NCBI GenBank assembly: GCA_017463985.1
Contig: JAFUEH010000025.1
Span: forward strand, 1-64,000
DNA from: Eubacterium sp.
GTDB lineage: Bacteria; Bacillota; Clostridia; Oscillospirales; Acutalibacteraceae
DNA: 64,000 nt
Reading direction: 5' to 3'
In this document: positions 58,705 through 64,000 of the stretch, piece after piece
Layout of the letters: the number at the start of each line of letters is the position of its first letter
Numbering within the stretch: position 1 is the first letter of the stretch
Notes under the pieces: model-generated
What the model was told of the DNA's origin: nothing
The model's database searches: none
What the model saw: only the letters and a program-made list of their open reading frames with translations
Program-made: the position numbers and the translations under genes

Positions 58705-59266
58705 TACCGTTCCCTGACAAAAAATACAGCATAATTTACGCAGATCCTCCGTGGGGCTATCAAAACAAAGCAACGAGAGCGGCCGCCACAAAGCATTATA
58801 ATACAATGACGACTGCGGAACTTAATGACATGAAAATCGGCCGCGGGGGGGGGGTATAGCCGCTGACGACTGTGTCCTCTTTATGTGGGCCACCTTCCCG
58901 ATGCTGAAAGAAGCCATTGAGCTGATAGAAGCGTGGGGCTTCACATATAAAACGATCGCCTTCAACTGGATCAAGCAAAACAAAAAGAGCCCGGGACTGT
59001 TCTGGGGGCTCGGAAACTGGACGAGAAGCAATTCAGAAGTTTGTCTGCTTGCAACAAAAGGAAAACCAAAAAGAGCAAGCGCGGCAGTCCACAGCGTAGT
59101 CGTGGCGCCGATCCAGAAACACAGTCAAAAACCAGAGGAAGTTCGAGACAGGATCGTCGAACTCATGGGAGACTTGCCAAGGATCGAGCTCTTTGCAAGA
59201 ACCACAGCTCCCGGATGGGATGCGTGGGGCAACGAAGTGCCGGAAACGGCAGAACAGGAGGAATAG
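58701..59266 (+). pseudogene. MT-A70 family adenine methyltransferase, frame split at a poly-G tract
   Basis: The N-terminal part (ATG 58701, stop TAG 58857) has YSIIYADPPWGYQNKA, the DPPW catalytic motif, and KHYNTMTTAELNDM. After G10 the gene continues in another frame: IAADDCVLFMWATFPMLKEAIELIEAWGF, then WTRSNSEVCLLATKGKPKRA and RIELFARTTAPGWDAWGNE, the family's C terminus. One G more (11) would restore a single 189-codon gene. So this is either a phase-variable gene in the OFF state or an assembly error in the homopolymer. Confidence 0.85.
58845..58854 (+). repeat. Poly-G tract (G10) in the methylase gene
   Basis: Ten consecutive G. With 10 the reading frame ends three bases later; with 8 or 11 the gene reads through. 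Such tracts slip during replication and underlie phase variation of DNA methylases. Confidence 0.8.
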
Positions 59267-59267
59267 C

Positions 59268-59456
59268 ATGACAAAATTGTTATGCGTGCCCTGCTCCATA
59301 AAGCTGGGCGAAACTAAAGATGTCAAACTGGCAAGACATCACAGGGACAAGATCACCTGCTCAGAGTGCGGCCGTCGTAGATACGGCAACGAGTACGAAA
59401 TCAGCAGGAAGAAATCAAACAAAAAAAGAACCACCAAAACAAAAACGGAGGAATAG
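59268..59456 (+). CDS. Small zinc-ribbon protein
   Basis: A 62-residue protein with CVPC and CSECG pairs and a lysine-rich C terminus (RKKSNKKRTTKTKTEE). It starts at ATG 59268, two bases after the methylase stop region. Possibly a nucleic acid-binding protein. Function not known. Confidence 0.65.
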   Translation: MTKLLCVPCSIKLGETKDVKLARHHRDKITCSECGRRRYGNEYEISRKKSNKKRTTKTKTEE

Positions 59457-59459
59457 ACA

Positions 59460-59759
59460 ATGGGTACCACTAATATCACCAAAGAAACCCGCCGCGAGAG
59501 CTATGACAACATACTCCCGAAAACAAAAGACCGCGCCCGCCTCGTTCTTGAGACTCTCGGCGCCAAAGAAATGACAGTCAGCGAGATCACCGAGGAGCTC
59601 GTTGCATCCGGCAGGATCCCGTACTTCAACCGCAACTTCGTCGCGCCTCGCCTCTCCGAACTGAAGGACATGGGCGTCGTCGAGACTTGTGGCAGAAGAA
59701 AAGCAACCAGATCGGACTCTACTGAGGCGGTCTGGCGCCGAACGGAGGTGAAAGCGTGA
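59460..59759 (+). CDS. Winged-helix protein
   Basis: A 99-residue protein with a clear winged-helix core (KTKDRARLVLETLGAKEMTVSEITEELVASGRIPYFNRNFVAPRLSELKDMGVVETCGRR). Likely a DNA-binding regulator of the phage. It overlaps the next gene by four bases. Confidence 0.75.
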   Translation: MGTTNITKETRRESYDNILPKTKDRARLVLETLGAKEMTVSEITEELVASGRIPYFNRNFVAPRLSELKDMGVVETCGRRKATRSDSTEAVWRRTEVKA

Positions 59760-60001
59760 GTAACTTCTCAACATGCCGCAGCTGCGGCGCGAGGATCATC
59801 TGGATCAAGACTGTCAACGGGAAGGCTATGCCGTGCAACGCCGAGCCGCTCACATTCAACAGAGGAGGCGGCCCGGAGACATTCGTGATGGAGTCCGGGA
59901 AAGTGGAACGCGGAAAAAGAGACCGTGACGGTGAGCTCACTGGCTACATCAGCCACTTTGCAACCTGTCCGAACGCAAGCAGGCACAGGAGAAGAAAATG
60001 A
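59756..60001 (+). CDS. Small Cys-rich protein (zinc-finger type)
   Basis: An 81-residue protein with CRSCGA and a later C-x-N-A, ATC-P pattern (CRSCGARIIWIKTVNGKAMPCNAEP, ATCPNAS), as in small phage proteins that bind zinc. It starts with GTG 59756. Basic C terminus. Function not known. Confidence 0.7.
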   Translation: MSNFSTCRSCGARIIWIKTVNGKAMPCNAEPLTFNRGGGPETFVMESGKVERGKRDRDGELTGYISHFATCPNASRHRRRK

Positions 60002-60285
60002 GCGATAGGTTGACACTTCTCAAGACGGCCGTCGAAAAATATGGCCAAGAGGCACAGATGAAGATGGCAGTCGAAGAAATGAGCGAACTGACAAAGGCGA
60101 TCTGCAAATTCTGGAGAACCGAAGAAGGCACCACGGAAAGAGATCAGGCGGTTGAGAACATAATCGAAGAAGCCGCTGACGTTCAGATCATGCTCGACCA
60201 ACTACGGATAATGTTCGGCAGTACGAAAGACGCCGAAATGGTAAAATTATCACGACTTAGAAAACGGCTAACAAGGAGGAAATAA
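59998..60285 (+). CDS. MazG-like nucleotide pyrophosphohydrolase
   Basis: A 95-residue protein with the EE-x-SEL and EEAADV-x-IMLDQL helix motifs of the MazG/all-alpha NTP pyrophosphatase superfamily (acidic Mg-binding residues about E26, E29, E55, D59). Such enzymes adjust nucleotide pools. The ATG overlaps the previous stop. Confidence 0.85.
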   Translation: MSDRLTLLKTAVEKYGQEAQMKMAVEEMSELTKAICKFWRTEEGTTERDQAVENIIEEAADVQIMLDQLRIMFGSTKDAEMVKLSRLRKRLTRRK

Positions 60286-60287
60286 CA

Positions 60288-60632
60288 ATGAGCCAGAACC
60301 AGAACAAAAACCAACAGCAGCAGCTCAGCAGAAGGACGTACAAATTCATCAAAGGGATGGATCGCGCCCAGCTCACTGCATACGTGCAAAAGGTCTACCT
60401 CACCGGCTTCGAGGCCGGCAGAAAAGCAGGCACGCCCGACGTCCTGTTCAGAGCGATCAAAGAGGCACTCCTCTCGACTGAAGGTATCGGAGAGATCAGA
60501 GCCGACGCCATCATGGAAAAGCTCGCCGGGCTTATAATTCCGAAGGAGTCCGTAGGAACTCCGACGGAAAATGACGGAAAAGACGAGGAGGTCGCGGAAG
60601 ATGGCAAGGAAATCGACGCCGGCCAAGAGTGA
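60288..60632 (+). CDS. Hypothetical phage protein
   Basis: A 114-residue protein with a Gln/Asn-rich start, a helical middle (RTYKFIKGMDRAQLTAYVQKVYLTGFEAGRKAG), and a very acidic C terminus (ENDGKDEEVAEDGKEIDAGQE). Not recognised. It overlaps the next gene by 32 bases. Confidence 0.7.
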   Translation: MSQNQNKNQQQQLSRRTYKFIKGMDRAQLTAYVQKVYLTGFEAGRKAGTPDVLFRAIKEALLSTEGIGEIRADAIMEKLAGLIIPKESVGTPTENDGKDEEVAEDGKEIDAGQE

Positions 60633-61134
60633 ATACGAAGCAGCGGTCGAAAAGCTGACAAAATTCTGCGAGGATCGCACAGATCTCGCGCCTATGATTG
60701 TTGACGACAACTACCCGATCATGGTGATATTTTACCCCAACTCGCAACTGTCGCTTTTTGCAGACGATAACGTCGACAACAACGGAGAAGTGAACAGCCT
60801 GACCGTAACCGTCGGTCTAAGCACTTCAGTTAAGTCGACGCTCAAGTTCAAAATGGACGCTAAGCTCCTGAAGAAGCTGATCAAACTCGCCGAAGCTGTC
60901 GGCAACCTTTACTATCACGCCTTCAGAGAAACAGAAGGCGAAAGAACAAAGGCAACGCGCCCGAACTATGTGGCGGATGGATACGCTGACGGGGTACCGT
61001 GTTATGACACAGCGTACTGCCCGACGTGCGAGCACGAGTTCGAGGAAGGCGTCAACGACTGGGAGAGTGCCTACTGTCCGGACTGCGGTCAGAAGCTTGA
61101 CTGGTCTCCATATCCAACAGAAGAAAAAGAGTAA
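60601..61134 (+). CDS. Hypothetical phage protein with C-terminal zinc ribbon
   Basis: A 177-residue protein. The first 130 residues have an unknown mixed fold (MIVDDNYPIMVIFYPNSQLSLFADDNVDNNGEV). The last 45 residues hold CPTCEHEF and CPDCGQ (a zinc ribbon like RNA polymerase-type fingers). It starts at ATG 60601. The gene has no obvious function; zinc ribbons recur in this operon. Confidence 0.72.
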   Translation: MARKSTPAKSEYEAAVEKLTKFCEDRTDLAPMIVDDNYPIMVIFYPNSQLSLFADDNVDNNGEVNSLTVTVGLSTSVKSTLKFKMDAKLLKKLIKLAEAVGNLYYHAFRETEGERTKATRPNYVADGYADGVPCYDTAYCPTCEHEFEEGVNDWESAYCPDCGQKLDWSPYPTEEKE

Positions 61135-61148
61135 CGGAGGAAAGAAAA

Positions 61149-61769
61149 ATGGCTACAATCACAACAAAAAAGACCACAACAAACACATGGAAAAAACTCA
61201 GAGACATGCCGCTCGCCGCTGGCACAGAAATTACCGACACACTGAAGGACGGCACGTCCATCACGTTCGAGGTCGCAGCTCTCGACGTCTACGGCGCCAA
61301 GAAGGTGCTCGTCTGCAAGGACTGTCTCGAAAAAGAGCACAGCATGAACAAGAGAGCGACCAACAAGGGTGGCTGGGCTGCTTCGGGTATGCGCGAATAC
61401 CTCAACAACACGGTGCTCGACGTGCTTCCCGACGATCTGAGGGCTGTCATCGTTCCGAGAACCATCAAGCAGAAGCTCGACGGCGAGACAGTCGAGTGTG
61501 AGGATCAGATCTGGCTCCCTTCTATGACTGAAATGTTCGGAGAAGGCGCATGGGGTACGGATGCAGACCTTGAGGACATCCACTTCCCGCTCTACTCGAC
61601 AGAAAAGAGTCGCGTCAAAGAATGTGCCGACCACGGAACGTGGTGGTACTGGCTCCGGTCTCCCGTTGCGACGAGCTCGACGGGCTTCGGTTATGTGAAC
61701 AGCAGCGGCAGCAGCGGCAACAACTACGCATCGTACGCGGATGGCGTGGCCTTCGGCTTCTGCATCTAA
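61149..61769 (+). CDS. DUF6273 protein with DGR-variable-repeat-like C terminus
   Basis: A 206-residue protein. Residues 1-160 contain a C-type-lectin/FGE-like start (LAAGTEITDTLKDGTSITFEVAALD, WAASGMREYLNN, QIWLPSMTEMFGEG). The last 42 residues, GTWWYWLRSPVATSS, then GYVNSSGSSGNNYASYADGVAFGFCI, fit the DUF6273 pattern, often found as variable proteins of diversity-generating retroelements, with AGC/AAC-rich codons. No reverse transcriptase or template is near. It could be a phage adhesin or a lysogen-expressed surface ligand-binder. Confidence 0.8.
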   Translation: MATITTKKTTTNTWKKLRDMPLAAGTEITDTLKDGTSITFEVAALDVYGAKKVLVCKDCLEKEHSMNKRATNKGGWAASGMREYLNNTVLDVLPDDLRAVIVPRTIKQKLDGETVECEDQIWLPSMTEMFGEGAWGTDADLEDIHFPLYSTEKSRVKECADHGTWWYWLRSPVATSSTGFGYVNSSGSSGNNYASYADGVAFGFCI

Positions 61770-61786
61770 TCATAAAATCTGAAAAT

Positions 61787-61810
61787 CTGCCCGCCGAATA
61801 GTGCGGGCAG
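61787..61810 (+). terminator. Hairpin after the DUF6273 gene
   Basis: CTGCCCGC-N8-GCGGGCAG, a perfect 8-base stem 18 bases after the stop codon. It has no T tract, so it is a weak terminator; its position matches the hairpins seen downstream of retroelement variable repeats. Confidence 0.55.
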
Positions 61811-61841
61811 GTATAATAAAAGAAACAAAGGAGGGCCAGAC

Positions 61842-63221
61842 ATGGCAAAGAATAAAGCACCAGAACCGCTTCCGGAATATCAGACAACAGCGACGCCGAA
61901 GGCATACGCCGGAGGGATCCCGGTATTCTGTGCGCACGATGCGATCGTCAAGACGTCAGAAATGAGACCGAACCCGAAGAACCCGAACGAGCACCCGGAC
62001 GATCAGATCCGACTGCTTGGAGAGGTGATCCGCTCAAGTGGATGGCGTGGGCCGATAACGGTTAGCACGCGCTCCGGGCTTATCGTCCGAGGGCACGGCC
62101 GACTTCTCGCCGCACAGCTTGAGGATCTCGAGGAGGTTCCAGTGGACTATCAGGACTACGCGAGCGAAGCCGAGGAGTACGCCGACCTCGTCGCAGACAA
62201 CAAGATCGCAGAATTGTCTGACATCAACAACAGGAAGCTCGCCGACATTTTCGCGGACATTGACACCGGAGAGATACCACTCCAGCTGACCGGCTATTCT
62301 GAGGACGAAGTCGAGAACCTCGTCACCGCACTGTCTGAAGCCGTCCACAACGAACTACAAGATCCCGACATTGAAATCGAGGTACCGAAGAACCCAGTCA
62401 CCAAGTACGGAGACCTGTGGCTGCTCGGCAAGCACCGCGTCCTGTGCGGAAATTGTGGAGAGCCTAAAGACAAGGAACTCCTGCTCGGAAGCGACACACC
62501 GGAGATACTTCTGACGGATCCGCCATACTGCTCAGGTGGTCAAAAAGAGGCCGGCAAAAGCAAGGGCTCAATCGGAACAGTCAGAAAGACCGGCGACAAA
62601 GTGCCGATGATTGCGAACGACATCCTCAGCACGAGAGGGTACCAGAACTTGATCCGGGCAGCGCTGAAGGATCTGCCGTGTTTGTATGCTTATATATTCA
62701 CGGACTGGCGCATGTGGATCTATCTGTTCGACTTGACAGAAGAAGCCGGCTTCGGAATAAAGTCGGAGATCGTCTGGGATAAAGGCACGCCGGGCATGGG
62801 TGTCGGATGGAGGTCACAGCACGAACTAATCATGTTCGCAGCACGAGCAGCGACACACTTCGACGGTCACAAAGGGTATGGCAACGTGCTCTCCGTCTCA
62901 AGATCAGGCAACGAACTGCACCCGACACAGAAGCCGGTCGAGCTACTCGAGAAGCTGCTCGACAACAACGACTTCGCTGAGGGCGTCTACGATCCCTTTG
63001 GTGGATCTGGCACGACACTCGCTGCGTGCGAAGCGGCAGGTCAGAAGGCTTACATCATGGAGGTCGATCCGAAATACGTGGACGTTATCGTTCGCCGATA
63101 CATACACATCAGCGGCAAGAAGAACGTCCGCTGCATCCGTCAGGGAGAGGAGCTCGCCCGCGAGGAGTTCGCGGCCATCTTCGACGACCTGAGCGCAGAG
63201 GAAGGAGGTGACGAGGAGTGA
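61842..63221 (+). CDS. ParB-domain DNA methyltransferase fusion
   Basis: A 459-residue protein. Residues about 30-160 are a ParB/sulfiredoxin-like domain (PNPKNPNEHPDDQIRLLGEVIRSSGWRGPITVSTRSGLIVRGHGRLLAAQ). Residues about 190-430 are a DNA N6/N4 methylase with DPPY (226-229) and the SAM-binding FGGSGTTLAACEAAG. ParB-methylase fusions are common in phages and plasmids. It could protect phage DNA from host restriction. GGAGGG lies before the ATG. Confidence 0.92.
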   Translation: MAKNKAPEPLPEYQTTATPKAYAGGIPVFCAHDAIVKTSEMRPNPKNPNEHPDDQIRLLGEVIRSSGWRGPITVSTRSGLIVRGHGRLLAAQLEDLEEVPVDYQDYASEAEEYADLVADNKIAELSDINNRKLADIFADIDTGEIPLQLTGYSEDEVENLVTALSEAVHNELQDPDIEIEVPKNPVTKYGDLWLLGKHRVLCGNCGEPKDKELLLGSDTPEILLTDPPYCSGGQKEAGKSKGSIGTVRKTGDKVPMIANDILSTRGYQNLIRAALKDLPCLYAYIFTDWRMWIYLFDLTEEAGFGIKSEIVWDKGTPGMGVGWRSQHELIMFAARAATHFDGHKGYGNVLSVSRSGNELHPTQKPVELLEKLLDNNDFAEGVYDPFGGSGTTLAACEAAGQKAYIMEVDPKYVDVIVRRYIHISGKKNVRCIRQGEELAREEFAAIFDDLSAEEGGDEE

Positions 63222-63233
63222 TGCACCTGAACC

Positions 63234-63719
63234 ATGGAAGAAAAAGACACAAGCACCAAAGCGATCAAGAATAGGTTCCGGGCATACGCCGACCTGCTCC
63301 GAGAAATCGACAACCAAAAGGAACGGCTCGACAGGCACGTGGCAAGCATGGGCCCCGCCTCTCCGAACGTCACCGGCATGCCGCACGCCAAAGGAGGACA
63401 CCACAGCAAGGTCGAGAGAGACGTCGAGAAAAAGATCGAGCTCGAGGAACAGATCGCCGAACTCGTCGCGGAGGAACGCGAGGAGCGCAAAACGCTCGAG
63501 CACACCATCAGAAGGATCAAGAACCCGGACGAACGTGCAGTTCTAAGGATGCGCTATTTTGACCGCGAAGAATGGCAAGACATCACTCACTCCCTGTTCC
63601 GAAAAGCGAAGGACTACAAGAGGAACTTCACTAACTACCAGCGCAAGACATACAAGATACACGGCGCTGCTCTTGTGAGCTTCTCAGAGGCGTTAAAAAC
63701 CGAGGGTATGAACTTATAA
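63234..63719 (+). CDS. DUF1492/ArpU-like late transcription regulator
   Basis: A 161-residue protein. The N-terminal part is a coiled coil (KAIKNRFRAYADLLREIDNQKERLDRHV); the C-terminal part has a sigma-70 region 4-like helix-turn-helix (IKNPDERAVLRMRYFDREEWQDITHSLFRKAKDYKRNFTNYQRKTYKIH). This is the layout of ArpU/DUF1492-type regulators that activate late genes in Firmicute phages. It is the last early gene. Confidence 0.85.
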   Translation: MEEKDTSTKAIKNRFRAYADLLREIDNQKERLDRHVASMGPASPNVTGMPHAKGGHHSKVERDVEKKIELEEQIAELVAEEREERKTLEHTIRRIKNPDERAVLRMRYFDREEWQDITHSLFRKAKDYKRNFTNYQRKTYKIHGAALVSFSEALKTEGMNL

Positions 63720-63852
63720 GGGCAACGGCACGAAACGCCACCACAGGCTAACAAAGAGGCACAAAACGGTACAAAACGGAATAGACGGGAAGAAAGAAGA
63801 ATAAAGAGGCAGCGCACGGTACAAATTATATCGCTATAATGTAGAATGAACC

Positions 63853-63895
63853 AAACCGTCGAGGAGACACAGAGCTCCCCGGCGGTTTTATTTTA
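63853..63895 (+). terminator. Terminator between early and late regions of prophage B
   Basis: AAACCGTCGAGGAG pairs with CTCCCCGGCGGTTT with one mismatch and one G-U, followed by TTATTTTAT. The leader from 63720 to 63852 contains no gene; CGGTACAAA is repeated there (63760s, 63810s) and could be regulatory. Confidence 0.8.
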
Positions 63896-63919
63896 TACCA
63901 CAAGAAAGGAGGCAGCACC

Positions 63920-64000
63920 GTGTCAACACCAAAAGGCGCACGCGGCACGCTCAATATCTTCATCAAGAACCTCGAGCAAGTACAGGCCGAGAGCAAAGAC
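63920..64000 (+). CDS. Start of a phage gene, cut by the window edge
   Basis: A GTG at 63920 behind AAAGGAGG opens a frame that continues to the end of the window (27 codons, beginning VSTPKGARGTLNIFIKNLEQ). Its place right after an ArpU-like gene and a terminator fits the first late gene, often terminase small subunit or an HNH nuclease, but too little is visible to name it. Confidence 0.6.
   Translation, partial: MSTPKGARGTLNIFIKNLEQVQAESKD

Larger units (their letters stand above)
47957..64000. mobile_element. Prophage B, integration and early region, partial
   Basis: From a serine recombinase at the left end, the gene order is that of a temperate phage early region: immunity repressor and Cro-like gene, recombination (Gam, Erf, SSB), replication, nuclease and methylase genes, and an ArpU-like late regulator. 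TGCAGGAGATGG at 47957-47968 repeats 47591-47602 of the neighbouring host element, so the left junction (attL) is inferred to lie there. The late genes would be beyond 64000. Codon use is richer in GC (about 55% by eye) than in the adjacent host genes. Confidence 0.9.

Noticed and set aside
61787-61835. Promoter at TATAAT 61813 for the ParB-methylase gene
   Set aside because: No acceptable -35 box at 16-18 bases upstream; the region is occupied by a hairpin.

Overview
The window looks like a chromosomal segment of an anaerobic gut Firmicute (Clostridia, probably Oscillospirales; this placement is inference from gene content, strong AGGAGG ribosome sites, near-consensus sigma-A promoters and glycyl-radical, ferredoxin and siroheme enzymes). 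Two prophages flank a host block devoted largely to sulfur metabolism.

Region 1 (1-26061) is the late half of a contractile-tail prophage, all on the + strand: terminase, lambda-type portal, prohead protease, gpT-like capsid, connector genes, sheath, tube, a tail assembly chaperone with a -1 frameshift site (AAATTTT, 11108-11114), tape measure, baseplate, fibres and a lysis cassette. Inserted behind the fibre genes is a diversity-generating retroelement: variable repeat in the last gene before it (21770-21837), hairpin (21863-21883), template repeat (21936-22009) and reverse transcriptase (22134-23249). Under the best alignment every VR/TR substitution falls on a template adenine. The prophage abuts a tRNA-Pro gene; its integrase end lies outside the window.

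Region 2 (26062-47590) is host DNA: an iron alcohol dehydrogenase, PLP enzymes of Cys/Met metabolism, a nitrilase, BioY and a siroheme operon. Then come two divergent units sharing one 220-bp control region. To the left is a glycyl radical enzyme that best fits isethionate sulfite-lyase, with its activase. To the right are YezD, MetY, a siroheme sulfite reductase, a TusA-like protein, a ThiS-like sulfur carrier with residues beyond its diglycine, an E1-like enzyme and a JAMM protease. Read together, the proposal is: sulfonate -> sulfite (+ acetaldehyde, which the ADH could reduce) -> sulfide -> carrier thiocarboxylate -> homocysteine. The right half resembles the thiocarboxylate-dependent homocysteine route known from Wolinella; its pairing with a sulfonate-cleaving radical enzyme, and a three-way-junction RNA leader ahead of that enzyme, are the main novelty candidates here. 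The rest of the block holds a lipoprotein hydrolase, a decayed hydroxyacyl-CoA dehydrogenase, a patatin, and a TetR/membrane-protein pair with interlocked promoters.

Region 3 (about 47957-64000, continuing to the right) is the early half of a second prophage, next to a patch of inverted-repeat elements that resemble tRNA-Leu 3' ends. It has a large serine recombinase, a repressor/Cro-type immunity region with repeated CCACATTTT operators, many small zinc-ribbon proteins, recombination genes (Gam, Erf, SSB, RecU), a replication gene containing a 22-bp direct repeat, a helicase loader, an MT-A70 methylase broken at a run of 10 G, a DUF6273 protein whose C terminus looks like a retroelement-diversified lectin fold, a ParB-methylase fusion and an ArpU-like late regulator.
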